This document shows, one piece after another, positions 8,727 to 17,791 of a DNA stretch of 64,000 nt (positions are counted from its first letter, which is position 1; the number at the start of each line of letters is the position of its first letter). The stretch covers positions 744,001 through 808,000 of the forward strand of contig CAWKOR010000002.1 of assembly GCA_963851325.1 (NCBI GenBank), given 5' to 3'. This DNA is from DATGKG01 sp963851325 (GTDB taxonomy: Bacteria > Desulfobacterota > Binatia > Binatales > Binataceae). The notes beneath the pieces were generated by a model. It saw only the letters and a list, made by a program, of their open reading frames with translations, did not search any database and was not told where the DNA came from. The position numbers and the translations under genes were made by a program.

Positions 8727-9944
8727 TCAGCCGGCAAACGATTCCTCGCTCACGCGCCGTGCAACGGCGCGACGTGCGGCGAGGCCTTCGATAGAGGGCT
8801 TTCCGTCTTTGATTATGAGGTTCATTCGCGCGCGCTCGCGCCACCATTGCGCAACCTCGCGGGGAAGCGCGCGCCAGGCATCGAAATCGGATAGCACTTT
8901 CAGCAGTTCTTCGTACGCGTTCAGGCTCTCACCCTCCCCGGAATAGTCGGGATGAGTCAGGGTGAGAATCATCCCACCCAGAGAGCGGATCCAATGGGCC
9001 TTGGTCACCCAGGTCGAAAGCGGATTGCGCCGCACCAGGTGAATCAGCGTGTGATCCTGCGGCAACGTGTAGGGCAGCTCCACCATCTGAGAGAGAAAGA
9101 ATGGAAAGAGGCTGCAGGTTCCACCCGGCTGCGGTTCGTATGGATCGGTATCCGAGTAACTCGAGTCATACTCGAACGCCATGGTGCCGATCCATTCCGC
9201 ATTACGCAGGGTGGACGGGCCGCGAAAGCCGCGCAGGTCGTGCTCGCCCGCCAGCCGTTCGACCAGCATCTTGCACACTTCAAAGTCATGACGGCTGCGA
9301 AACATCCTGCCATCATGCGCGAGTCCGTGGGCGCCGAACTCGAAGCCCCGCGCGCGCAACCGCTCGACCGTTTTCCAATCGATCGGATACTGCGCCAATG
9401 GAACATTCCATGACGACTTGAATCCGTAGCGCTCCTCAATGTCGGCCATCCGTTCCATACGGGCGAACCCCGCAGGACTCTCGATGTCGTGGGTGAGCGA
9501 AATGCAGCAAGGCTTGCCGCTGGGCCAAAACGCGATGTGCCACGGATCTTCTTGACCGATGGTCCTGAGACTCGCGCGAAGCCATTGATGCCACACCTCC
9601 ACCAGTGCGGTCTCGCATGGCCAGTTGGGGAACACGTCGCGCAGGCGGGTGCGAATCGCCGCGTAGTTCATCCAATGGCGCAGGAGCAATGGAATGAACT
9701 TCTTGATCCGGTAGTAACTCATGACTGTCGAAGAAGGCATTCGCTTGTGTGGTGACAAATACTCTTCGAACAGATACCTGCGGATGACGGTTTCAGAGTC
9801 CTCGATGGACTGCTCGAGTTGAACACGATAGTTCTCGGGCAGCTTCCAGAACGAGAACGCGTCGTTGCGGTAGTCGGCCTGCTCGTCGAAGCGGCGGCCC
9901 TCGGTAACCATATTGGAGCGGTCGGATACGATGCTTAGCGCCAT
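8727..9944 (-). CDS. Polysaccharide deacetylase-family (NodB-like) protein
   Basis: A 405-residue protein. The central domain has the NodB pattern: Asp in SLTHDIESPAG (metal and base), H-x-x-x-H in AHGLAHDG (zinc), and a conserved Arg in FRGPSTLR. About 130 residues before it look alpha-helical and family-specific. The start was moved from 10088 to ATG 9944 because the upstream part overlaps a glycosyltransferase by more than 140 bases, while a GGAG stands just before 9944. It is the second deacetylase-like gene of the operon. The likely role is de-N-acetylation of the repeat unit or polymer; no export signal is visible. Confidence 0.8.
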   Translation of the reverse strand: MALSIVSDRSNMVTEGRRFDEQADYRNDAFSFWKLPENYRVQLEQSIEDSETVIRRYLFEEYLSPHKRMPSSTVMSYYRIKKFIPLLLRHWMNYAAIRTRLRDVFPNWPCETALVEVWHQWLRASLRTIGQEDPWHIAFWPSGKPCCISLTHDIESPAGFARMERMADIEERYGFKSSWNVPLAQYPIDWKTVERLRARGFEFGAHGLAHDGRMFRSRHDFEVCKMLVERLAGEHDLRGFRGPSTLRNAEWIGTMAFEYDSSYSDTDPYEPQPGGTCSLFPFFLSQMVELPYTLPQDHTLIHLVRRNPLSTWVTKAHWIRSLGGMILTLTHPDYSGEGESLNAYEELLKVLSDFDAWRALPREVAQWWRERARMNLIIKDGKPSIEGLAARRAVARRVSEESFAG

Positions 9945-10798
9945 ACCGACTCCAACATTAAGAGACGTCTCAGTTGTTGCCTGCGAATGAACTTGACCAG
10001 TTCCGGCGATGCAATTTTTCGATTCCGTCGCAAGTACCCCTCCATGTAGCCCGCCAACAGGTACACTCCCCCGATTACGGGCGGCCACGAGAACCCGCGC
10101 TTGGCAGCGCGCATCATGAGAAACAACGGGTGATATCCAACGTTGTAGGCGGCTCGACCCGCCGCCAGATGCCCCTTTAGATAGCCGCCGGCCGAACCCT
10201 GTGGCCGATGATGATAGGCGCGAACATGCCGGAAGCTGCGGCTCTTGAAGCCGAGCATCATTGCGAGAGCTTCATCCAGGGTATCCCAGCCCAGGCCGGA
10301 GGAGAGTCCCCCGATCGCTTCGAAACATGCGCGCGAGTACATCTTGACCGCGCCGCGGGTGTGGAAAGCAGGAGATCTTATTTCGCGCCAGGCCGTACCC
10401 TCAGGCTCGAACAGCGTCGAGCCAACGATTCCGAGCTTGGGGTCGCGCTTGAATTCAGCGGCCAGCAAGTCGGCAAAATCAGGCTTGAAACTGATGTCGG
10501 CATCGATCCGCAAAATCGCGTCGTATTCCTCCCATACTTCTTTGGGCAGGAATTGCATGAGGATTGATTCGCCACCCGGCAGGCGTTCGCGTCCCACCGG
10601 CAGATGCTTCACATCGATCCACTGATGCTCCGCTGCGGCGCGGTCGAGGATCTCGGCAGTCGCGTCGGTGGAACCATCATCGATGACGATCCAGCGCGCC
10701 GGTTTCAACGTCTGTGAGGTCATCGAAGCAATCAGCCGCGGCAGGAAGCCTTCCTCGTCGCGTGCCGGAGTTATCGCGATGAATCGCATCCTGCTCAT
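9935..10798 (-). CDS. Glycosyltransferase family 2 protein
   Basis: A 287-residue GT-A transferase. It starts with MRFIAITPARDEEGFLPRLI, then the nucleotide-binding IVIDDGSTDATAE, and D-A-D as LRIDADISF (metal-binding DXD-type motif). A hydrophobic segment near the C-terminus (PPVIGGVYLLAGYMEGYL) may anchor it to the membrane. ATG 10798 overlaps the upstream stop by four bases (ATGA), showing translational coupling. The frame extends 54 codons further but only over the FemAB-like gene. The sugar added is unknown. Confidence 0.88.
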   Translation of the reverse strand: MSRMRFIAITPARDEEGFLPRLIASMTSQTLKPARWIVIDDGSTDATAEILDRAAAEHQWIDVKHLPVGRERLPGGESILMQFLPKEVWEEYDAILRIDADISFKPDFADLLAAEFKRDPKLGIVGSTLFEPEGTAWREIRSPAFHTRGAVKMYSRACFEAIGGLSSGLGWDTLDEALAMMLGFKSRSFRHVRAYHHRPQGSAGGYLKGHLAAGRAAYNVGYHPLFLMMRAAKRGFSWPPVIGGVYLLAGYMEGYLRRNRKIASPELVKFIRRQQLRRLLMLESVWR

Positions 10799-11910
10799 AC
10801 CATGTGCCGATAGAGCGCTTCGCCGAGCACCCGGGTGACAGAAAGAGGAAGTCTCTTCCAAACTACCGAGAGAATTTTTGTTGGACCGCTTAGAACTTCC
10901 GGGCTGATGTTGCGCGGGGTTTTGGGAAAGTACGCATAAGGGAGCGGTCGTATGACGCATCCCAACTCGGCCTTGGAGCGAACCAGACCCTGATTGCGCG
11001 TGTCACAGCGGCCGAAGTCCATCGAACCTGGCCTGCCCGCATACTCCTTGATCAAATTCGCCACCAGCAGATGGTTGGCGCCCGGATGTGCGTTCTCGAC
11101 CCGCGCACCCCATTTGTAACAAAGCTGATTTCCATCGCGCAGCAGGACCAGGCCCGCCTCATCGCGGCCGCCGCGCGTGGCGAACCATACTTCGCAATCG
11201 CCGGTGCGGGCGAACTTTTCGTGGACGGCCGCAAAAAACTTGAACGGTTGCGGCGGAATGCCGAGTCGGCGCCGCGTCCTGAGCTGAAGATCGAAGAATC
11301 GCGAAACGTAGTCGGCGCTGGTCCCGCGATCGATCCGTACGTCGTCCTTGAGGCCGCGCTTGACGCCGCTTCGAACCGTGCGTGCGAAACCCGATTGCAT
11401 CTCGCCGAACGGCCGATTCAGGTCCAGCGTCCAATGCGCGAAGCAATCAACATTTTTCCACGGTGTGGGTCCCGCTGCTCCGCGGATTTCGATTGAGCTG
11501 GCCTGATTGGATGAGGCCAAGGCGCGCAAAAACTCGGCGCGTGCATCGTCGTTGATCGCCAGCGGACCACCGCAATCGGAAAACGGCAGCGATACCAGGC
11601 GGGTCGAAAACAAGCCCTTCGATCGCGCGAAGACCGCGGCCGCGCGCAGCACGCCCTCGCGATGAAGAGTTGCGATTTCCAACTCTAGCGGGTATGACGC
11701 GCGCAGTGCCTCGATCCATGACTCGCTATGATAGAAGGTCGCGCCGGTAAGCTGGTTTAACGCCGCTCTCCAAACCGGCAGCCCCGCAGCCCACGGCATT
11801 GTGCTCAATCCGCTGCGCGCAAGAGTGGTCGATCGCTTCGCTGCATCGACCCTCGCAAAGGGCCTGTGGAGCAGCGCCGCGCTCGATTTGTTGGTCACCG
11901 AAAGTTTCAT
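10795..11910 (-). CDS. FemAB/GNAT-like acyltransferase of a polysaccharide operon
   Basis: A 371-residue protein of the double-GNAT FemAB fold: FYHSESWIEALRASYP near the start (compare the F-Q-S-x-x-W region of FemAB proteins), MQSGFARTVRSGVKRGLK in the middle, and an acetyl-CoA-type C-terminal half (EVWFATRGGRDEAGLVLLRDG, then ANHLLVANLIKEYA). Relatives are common in PEP-CTERM/exosortase and other exopolysaccharide clusters and may attach amino acids or acyl groups to sugars. No exosortase gene is present in this window. The stop is coupled by ATGA to the glycosyltransferase. Confidence 0.78.
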   Translation of the reverse strand: MKLSVTNKSSAALLHRPFARVDAAKRSTTLARSGLSTMPWAAGLPVWRAALNQLTGATFYHSESWIEALRASYPLELEIATLHREGVLRAAAVFARSKGLFSTRLVSLPFSDCGGPLAINDDARAEFLRALASSNQASSIEIRGAAGPTPWKNVDCFAHWTLDLNRPFGEMQSGFARTVRSGVKRGLKDDVRIDRGTSADYVSRFFDLQLRTRRRLGIPPQPFKFFAAVHEKFARTGDCEVWFATRGGRDEAGLVLLRDGNQLCYKWGARVENAHPGANHLLVANLIKEYAGRPGSMDFGRCDTRNQGLVRSKAELGCVIRPLPYAYFPKTPRNISPEVLSGPTKILSVVWKRLPLSVTRVLGEALYRHMV

Positions 11911-11930
11911 CGAAGGTAAATCTCTTGTCC

Positions 11931-13490
11931 TTACGCGGCCTGCGAAGAAGCCGGTTTAAACGCCTTCGTGATCATGTCGAGGAACACGTCCGCTTCCATC
12001 CAGAGGAACACCGCCAGAGCCGGAAGCGCCTCCGCCGCCAGCACCGATAACTCATTCAGTCCGGCGCTCAACGCCAATTGCTTTCCGGCAATTGCGGCGA
12101 TCCCGCACACAATCGCCAGCTTCAGGCCGGGCAACGCCGCACCCAGCAGATGCGTGAGCGTGGTATCGATGAGCCTGGCCGCCAGTGAGAGGCCGATCAG
12201 ACTGACCGCACCCTCAACTATCGCCATGTCCGCGCTCACTCCGCCCAGCCCCATGAACATCGCGAGCGGCAGCACCGTCGCCACGATGAGGATCAGGCGG
12301 ATGCCGTGGGTCCACATGTCGTACGAGGGATGATCCTTGGAATAGAAAACCGAGCCGATCCCGATGCGCAGTCCGAGCAGAGTAAAGCCGATCGAGAGCA
12401 AACGAATCGGAACCACCGCCGGCATCCATTTCGCGCCGTATACGACGCCAACGAACTCGGGCGCCGCGATCGCCGCCATCGCCATTATCGGCAGGACGAA
12501 GCGCGCGATATACGAGGTGAACTCGGTGAACGCATGCGCCATCTGCGGGTTGTCGTCTTGTGCTCGCGAAAAAACCGGAAAAGTGACGCGTCCCGCGATT
12601 CTGAAAAGCCGATCGGGAACGAAACGCAAGAGATCCCACGCCATCCCGTAGAAACCCAATGCATCGCTGCCCAGGAATCTGCCCACTAAAAGGAAATCGG
12701 CGTTTGACGAACAGGTGTAGATAACCCTCGCGCCCCATACGCTGGTGGTGAAGCGGCCGAAATCGCGCGCCGCCCAAAGTCGCGGCCATGCGGCGGTAAA
12801 GCGACGATCGGTGAACCATAGCGCCGCCGAGTACGCTAGGATGCGCGCCGCCAGTGCGCCTGGCAGGCTCCAGCGTGCATAGCCTTCGAGGAGCAGAATC
12901 AGCGCCGCAGCCAAAAACACCATCTCCGCGAAGACCTCGGCGCTGGCGAGCGCGCCGAAACGCATCTCGCGCCGCAACCGCGCATTGGAAACCATCGCGG
13001 AGCCCTGGCACACGATCGGGATGCATAGCAGCCGGATGTAGGGCTCGATGCCCGGCATCAGCATCACCTCGGCCAGCAGCGGAGCGGCGAGGTACAAGAT
13101 TCCCGCCATCGCGAGGGCTACCCCGACGCACAAGCACCATCCGGTCGATTCATGTTCGGGCAGCAGTTTCTTGCGCTGAATCAGAGCTTCGGGAATCCCG
13201 TTTTCGATTGGGATCAGCGCGAAGTACATGACAATCAGCAGGACGCGGAAGATGCCGAAGTCATTCGGCATCAGTGCGCGCGCCAGGACTACCATTCCGC
13301 CAACGCGGATCACCTGAAGAGCGATCTCCGCGAAGACGTTGTCGCGCACGCTGCGGGCGAAACCCTGCCATAGCGTGCCGGCGGGATCGGCCGATTGCGG
13401 CGGCTGCGGCGCCAAAAATTCGGGCCTCGCGCCGGCGTCGTCAATCGGCGGCAATGGGCGCGCCGCTGCGGACCGCGGGCGCGTACTCAT
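11931..13490 (-). CDS. Polysaccharide flippase (Wzx, MOP superfamily)
   Basis: A 519-residue integral membrane protein with about 12-14 predicted helices. After a Pro/Ala-rich start (residues 1-45), the first helices (NVFAEIALQVIRVGGMVVLARAL, then FGIFRVLLIVMYFALIPIENGI) match the Polysacc_synt family. It should flip the undecaprenyl-linked repeat unit to the periplasm. Its ATG overlaps the priming transferase stop by four bases. No Wzy polymerase gene is recognisable in the operon, so polymerisation must be encoded elsewhere or by an unrecognised gene. Confidence 0.88.
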   Translation of the reverse strand: MSTRPRSAAARPLPPIDDAGARPEFLAPQPPQSADPAGTLWQGFARSVRDNVFAEIALQVIRVGGMVVLARALMPNDFGIFRVLLIVMYFALIPIENGIPEALIQRKKLLPEHESTGWCLCVGVALAMAGILYLAAPLLAEVMLMPGIEPYIRLLCIPIVCQGSAMVSNARLRREMRFGALASAEVFAEMVFLAAALILLLEGYARWSLPGALAARILAYSAALWFTDRRFTAAWPRLWAARDFGRFTTSVWGARVIYTCSSNADFLLVGRFLGSDALGFYGMAWDLLRFVPDRLFRIAGRVTFPVFSRAQDDNPQMAHAFTEFTSYIARFVLPIMAMAAIAAPEFVGVVYGAKWMPAVVPIRLLSIGFTLLGLRIGIGSVFYSKDHPSYDMWTHGIRLILIVATVLPLAMFMGLGGVSADMAIVEGAVSLIGLSLAARLIDTTLTHLLGAALPGLKLAIVCGIAAIAGKQLALSAGLNELSVLAAEALPALAVFLWMEADVFLDMITKAFKPASSQAA

Positions 13491-14929
13491 ACACCCTCGC
13501 CGCGAAGCAGAACCGGAACCGTTCGAGCGAGTATCTTAATGTCGCTGATGAGCGACCAATCCTCGATATACTTGACGTCAAGCCGCACCATGTCATCGAA
13601 AGACAGCCGATTGCCGCCGCTCACCTGCCACAAGCCGGTGATGCCCGGGACCGCGTCGAGGCGGCGTCGATGCCATCCTTTGTAGAGCTCGAGTTCATAC
13701 GGGAGCGCAGGACGCGGACCAATCAGGCTCATGTCGCCGCGCAGGACGTTGATGATCTGCGGAAGTTCATCAATGCGGTAACGGCGCAGAATGCGTCCGA
13801 CGCGCGTGATGCGGTTGTCGTCGGTAAGTTTGAAGATTTTCTCGCCATCAGCTTGCGTGCCATTGGTCGCCGCGTGATCGCCTAGACTGATCCACTTCTT
13901 GACGTATTCGCGATGCGCATTGTCGCCCGCCGCACAGCGCATCGAGCGCAGCTTCAGGAAGTCGAACTCCTCGCCGCGAATTCCAATTCGGGTTTGCCTG
14001 AAGAAAACCGGCCCGCCATCCTCCAGCCAAATCGCTAGCTCGGCCAGCAACAGCAGCGGGGCAGTCGCCACCAACATGATCGTGGCCGCCAGAATGTCGA
14101 ACCCGCGTTTGACGATGAAGTTGAGGCCTTCGATATTCGAGCCGCGCAGAGTCAACAGCGGCACCACGCCCATCATGTCGACCCTGAGGCCGGCCGGCGG
14201 TGCATTGAAGACCCACGGCACCAGCCACCAGCGGATACGATTCTCTTCGCACATTTCGATGATGTCTTCGTGCTCCGAGCGCGCCGCATCGGGTAGCGCG
14301 ATCGCAACTTCCAGGCACGGATGCAGCTTGCTCAACTCGGTAAGGCTCGCGATGCCTTGCAGCACCGGGAGGCCGTGATACTGCAGACCCTCCGGCGCCT
14401 CATCGACGAAGCCGACCGGCTCATAAAAGGTCATCTCGCTGGAGACCTGATCGAACAGGTAGCGACCGACATCGTTGAACCCGATGATGGCGAGCGGGAT
14501 GGTAATCCGCGGATTGGAGTAGATCCTGCGAACCAGGTTGCGCGCGAGCGCGCGCCCTACCAGCACGGACGGAATGCTGAAGACGTACGCCAGCCCTATA
14601 GTCAGACGGGATCCGTCAAAATGCAGAAGGAATCCCGCAATCAGCGAAAGCATGGCGGCGTAGGTGCAGCCGCGGATGACCGCGGCGGCCTCCTTCGGAC
14701 CGCCAGCGCGCATCCGATACAGGTCTACCGAACGAAAAACCAGAATCCAGGCTGCGACAACCAACGCAACGCCGAGGAAGAGCACCCTGGTATCGGTGCC
14801 CAGAAGGCGAAGCTCCTGCGCATGTGCGGGATCGTGGATGGCAAGCGCTGCACCGAATGCATTGAGCAGCGCTATGCCATCAACGGCCGCAAAGAACGCT
14901 TTCTGTTTTCGAAGTTCGCCGGCGAACAT
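13487..14929 (-). CDS. Undecaprenyl-phosphate sugar phosphotransferase (WcaJ/EpsL-like)
   Basis: A 480-residue initiating transferase. The N-terminal half has four to five membrane helices, followed by a soluble Rossmann-like CoA_binding_3 domain (IPLAIIGFNDVGRYLFDQV). The C-terminal domain begins with the reentrant helix KRGFDILAATIMLVATAPLLLL and has FFRQTRIGIRGEEFDFLKLRSM, with the catalytic Asp-Glu region and RRYRIDELPQIINVLRGDMSLIGPRP split over its end. It transfers a sugar-1-phosphate onto undecaprenyl phosphate and so starts each repeat unit. It starts three bases after the aminotransferase stop. Confidence 0.92.
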   Translation of the reverse strand: MFAGELRKQKAFFAAVDGIALLNAFGAALAIHDPAHAQELRLLGTDTRVLFLGVALVVAAWILVFRSVDLYRMRAGGPKEAAAVIRGCTYAAMLSLIAGFLLHFDGSRLTIGLAYVFSIPSVLVGRALARNLVRRIYSNPRITIPLAIIGFNDVGRYLFDQVSSEMTFYEPVGFVDEAPEGLQYHGLPVLQGIASLTELSKLHPCLEVAIALPDAARSEHEDIIEMCEENRIRWWLVPWVFNAPPAGLRVDMMGVVPLLTLRGSNIEGLNFIVKRGFDILAATIMLVATAPLLLLAELAIWLEDGGPVFFRQTRIGIRGEEFDFLKLRSMRCAAGDNAHREYVKKWISLGDHAATNGTQADGEKIFKLTDDNRITRVGRILRRYRIDELPQIINVLRGDMSLIGPRPALPYELELYKGWHRRRLDAVPGITGLWQVSGGNRLSFDDMVRLDVKYIEDWSLISDIKILARTVPVLLRGEGV

Positions 14930-14932
14930 GCT

Positions 14933-16144
14933 TCAACCACCACATGTGGGGGGGGGTTCGCACGCAGCAGTATTCGCGATGCGATCGCCGGCGAACAGAC
15001 CGGTTTCTTTTTTCATGGTTTCCCGGACCACTTCCGCGACCCGATCGACCTCGCCGATAGTGAGTGCGGGATGCATCGGGAGCGAGAGTGCGGTATCCGC
15101 AACCCTTTCCGCTTCGGGAAAGTCACCGCTCTTGTATCCGAGGTAGCGGCACGCAGGCTGCAGATGCAACGGGAGCGGGTAATGAATTCCGCAACCGATA
15201 TTCTTCTCCAGCAGCGCTTGACGAATCGCATCGCGCTTCTCGGTTCGAATCACAAACAGGTGATAGACCGATTCGTAACCCGCCGGTTCCACCGGCAGTT
15301 TTACGCCGCATTCGGCTATTCGCGCGCCGTATGCATCGGCGAGTTTGCGGCGCCGCCCATTCCATTCATCGAGTTTCTCCAGCTTGGCGCGCAGCACCGC
15401 GGCCTGGATCGCATCCAAGCGCGCGTTATAGCCGATCTCTTGATGCGCATAGTGGGAGATGCGTCCATGATCGCGCAGCGAGATGATGCGAGCTCTGAGC
15501 TCGTCATCGGCGACCGCGACCGCCCCGCCTTCACCCCACCCGCCCAGGTTCTTGCCGGGATAAAAGCTGAACGCGCTCGCGGCTCCCATCGCGCCGGCGC
15601 GAACCCATCCGGACGGAGTCTCGATGCGTGCGCCATGCGCCTGGCAGGCGTCTTCGACCACCAGTGCGCCAAACTCATGCGCAATCGCGTTGAGTTCCGC
15701 CATCGCGGCTGGGAGGCCATAGAGATGCACCGGCAGGATCACCTGCTTGTGCGGTTTGCCGTTGCGATTTTTGTGGGTCTCCAAATAGCGGCGGACCGCT
15801 TCCGGACTCAGATTGCAAGTTTGCGGATCGACGTCGACGAAGACCGGTTTGGCGCCAGTCTGAATGATGCTGGCCGCAGTCGCGATGAAGGTCATCGGGG
15901 TAGTGATGACCTCGTCGCCAGGACCGACTTCGAGCGCCATCAGCGCGAGGCGCAAGGCATCGGTTCCCGAGCCCACGCCGATGACGTGAGGCACGCCGAG
16001 GTATTCGGCGAATTCCTTTTCGAACGCCTCGACATGCGGACCGCCGATGTACGCGGTATTCTTGTGGATCTCCGCGAACTCGCGATCCACGCGCTCGCGG
16101 ATCTCCTCGTTCATTGCGGCGAGATCGACAAACTTAATTTGCAT
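14933..16144 (-). CDS. DegT/DnrJ/EryC1-family sugar aminotransferase (WbpE/WlbC-like)
   Basis: A 403-residue PLP enzyme. It has the family landmarks GVGSGTDALRLAL, TPMTFIATAASI, EDACQAHGA, and the PLP lysine in SFYPGKNLGGWGEGG. SD GGGGAAG precedes ATG 16144, and the start overlaps the upstream acyltransferase by 11 bases. Together with the neighbouring WbpB-like dehydrogenase and WbpD-like acetyltransferase it fits synthesis of a 3-acetamido (2,3-diacetamido) hexuronate nucleotide sugar, converting the 3-keto intermediate to the 3-amine. The last codons run through a nine-base C tract (G at 14948-14956 on the plus strand), giving a CEPPPTCGG tail that may vary. Confidence 0.9.
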   Translation of the reverse strand: MQIKFVDLAAMNEEIRERVDREFAEIHKNTAYIGGPHVEAFEKEFAEYLGVPHVIGVGSGTDALRLALMALEVGPGDEVITTPMTFIATAASIIQTGAKPVFVDVDPQTCNLSPEAVRRYLETHKNRNGKPHKQVILPVHLYGLPAAMAELNAIAHEFGALVVEDACQAHGARIETPSGWVRAGAMGAASAFSFYPGKNLGGWGEGGAVAVADDELRARIISLRDHGRISHYAHQEIGYNARLDAIQAAVLRAKLEKLDEWNGRRRKLADAYGARIAECGVKLPVEPAGYESVYHLFVIRTEKRDAIRQALLEKNIGCGIHYPLPLHLQPACRYLGYKSGDFPEAERVADTALSLPMHPALTIGEVDRVAEVVRETMKKETGLFAGDRIANTAACEPPPTCGG

Positions 16145-16670
16145 TCTGACTTCCCCTTTTCTCTGCAGTGCCGTTTTCCTCGAGCATTAGCCTGCGCACC
16201 CGAGCCGGATGACCCGCGACCACCGCGTAGGGCGGTACATCGTGGGTCACCAGCGCGCCCGCGCCGACCATCGCTCGCTCTCCAACGGTAACTCCACACA
16301 TGATGATGGCGCCGCTTCCGATTGAAGCGCCGGTGCGTATTCTGGTCTCTTCCAGTTGCCAATCGCTCTCGCTTTGCAGCGAGCCGTCACCGTTGACGGC
16401 TCGCGGAAGGCGATCGTTGATAAAAACCACTCCGTGTCCGATAAACACGCCATCTTCGATAACCACGCCCGAACAGATGAAAGTGTGGCTGGAGATTTTG
16501 CAGCGCCGGCCGATGCTGGCCTGCTTCTGAACCTCGACGAAGGCGCCGATCCGCGTGTCATCGCCAACTTCGCAACCATACAAATTGACGAAGGGCGCCA
16601 GGCGAACATTCTCGCCGAGCTTCACATCGTCGGCGACACAGACATTGGCCGGTAGCGTGGAACGATCCAT
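16134..16670 (-). CDS. Left-handed beta-helix N-acetyltransferase (WbpD/WlbB-like)
   Basis: A 178-residue hexapeptide-repeat protein. Repeats such as VKLGENVRLAPFVNLYGCEVGDDTRIG and later IRTGASIGSGAIIMCGVTVGERAMVGAGALV (split here by its turns) span almost the whole length. GHGVVFINDRLPRA holds the region where WbpD/WlbB relatives place the acetyl-CoA site. It should acetylate the 3-amino group made by the adjacent aminotransferase. GAGG stands seven bases before ATG 16670. The gene lies between the oxidoreductase and the aminotransferase, the same gene set as in Pseudomonas B-band O-antigen and Bordetella wlb loci. Confidence 0.88.
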   Translation of the reverse strand: MDRSTLPANVCVADDVKLGENVRLAPFVNLYGCEVGDDTRIGAFVEVQKQASIGRRCKISSHTFICSGVVIEDGVFIGHGVVFINDRLPRAVNGDGSLQSESDWQLEETRIRTGASIGSGAIIMCGVTVGERAMVGAGALVTHDVPPYAVVAGHPARVRRLMLEENGTAEKRGSQNAN

Positions 16671-16672
16671 TT

Positions 16673-17791
16673 TTAGACCTCACCTCGCGACACCGGCATC
16701 ATTGCGCCGCCGTTCTTGAGCGATAGATTGGCTGCCTCGAGCACACTCACTACCCGCAATCCTGAGAGGCCGTCGGTGCGCGGCGTCTCGCCCTTGCGGA
16801 TGCAATCGACGAAGTGCTCGCACTCGAGCTTGAGCGGCTCAGATTCGTCGACTCGCGGGATCATCACGTTGCCGTAGCGATAGGAGAACTGGAATTCGCC
16901 GAAGGTGTCGTAGTACGGCGCCACATCGACGCCCTTGTCGTAGATGCGAATTTTTTCCTGCAGCGCGAGATCATCGTAAACCAACATCTTTTTGGAGCCG
17001 ACGATGGTGGTGCGCCGAATCTTGTTGGGATCGAGCCAGCTCACATGGATGAACGCGATGACGTTGCGGGGGAAGTGCAGCGAGAGCATCGCCACATCCT
17101 CAATTCCGCGCTTGTAGTGACTCTGTCCCTGGCAGCTCACCGCTTCCGGAACCCGGCCGCCCATCAACATCAGGATTATCGAGATGTCGTGCGTGGCGAG
17201 GTCCCACGCGACGTTGACGTCATGCTGGATGAGCCCCAGGTTGGCGCGAATCGAGCTCAAGTAGAACATGTCCCCCAACTCGCCCGACTCGATGATGTCG
17301 CGCATCTTGAGGACCGGGGCGCTGTATTCGAAGGTATGCCCGACCATGAGAACGCGGCCCTGGTCGCGCGCGATGCGCACCAGTTCCGAGGCCTCGGCCA
17401 CGGACATGGCGAGCGGCTTTTCCACCAGCACTGACTTGCCCGCGAGCAAGGCCTTCTTGGCCAGCGGGAAATGCGTGCTGACCGGAGTGGCGATAACCAA
17501 ACCTTCGATCTCGCGATCTTTGAGGAGATCGTCGAGATTTCCGGAGCTCTCGACTCCGGTGTATAGACCGCGAACGTGGTCCCGACGCTTGGCGTCGAGA
17601 TCGCAGGCAACTACTCGTCTCGATTGTCCCAATTGATGAAGATTGCGGACCCAGTTGGGACCCCAATATCCGAGACCGACGACTCCGATGCCGCTAATTT
17701 TGTACTTGGCGGTCTCGCGCCCGTTTCCGTCGCGAGGCGTAGCCACATCGGTAGTGACGCCGACCGTACCCAGTCTCACCACTTCACTCAT
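16673..17791 (-). CDS. Gfo/Idh/MocA oxidoreductase (WbpB/WlbA-like)
   Basis: A 372-residue NAD-dependent sugar dehydrogenase. The Rossmann motif is GIGVVGLGYWGPNWVRN. The conserved VEKPLA with its catalytic Lys follows near residue 135. The C-terminal alpha/beta domain contains DLATHDISIIL, which supplies Asp and His of the active site. In the WbpB/WlbA role it would oxidise C3 of a UDP-N-acetylglucosaminuronate. ATG 17791 overlaps the preceding stop by four bases and has GAGGAG upstream. The open frame continues to 18115, but that extension is the antisense-like, Arg/Ser-rich shadow of the upstream gene. Confidence 0.88.
   Translation of the reverse strand: MSEVVRLGTVGVTTDVATPRDGNGRETAKYKISGIGVVGLGYWGPNWVRNLHQLGQSRRVVACDLDAKRRDHVRGLYTGVESSGNLDDLLKDREIEGLVIATPVSTHFPLAKKALLAGKSVLVEKPLAMSVAEASELVRIARDQGRVLMVGHTFEYSAPVLKMRDIIESGELGDMFYLSSIRANLGLIQHDVNVAWDLATHDISIILMLMGGRVPEAVSCQGQSHYKRGIEDVAMLSLHFPRNVIAFIHVSWLDPNKIRRTTIVGSKKMLVYDDLALQEKIRIYDKGVDVAPYYDTFGEFQFSYRYGNVMIPRVDESEPLKLECEHFVDCIRKGETPRTDGLSGLRVVSVLEAANLSLKNGGAMMPVSRGEV

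Noticed and set aside
14321..16291. 656-residue plus-strand frame over the priming transferase, aminotransferase and acetyltransferase
   Set aside because: It is antisense to three genes with full family motifs, and its translation has no domain.
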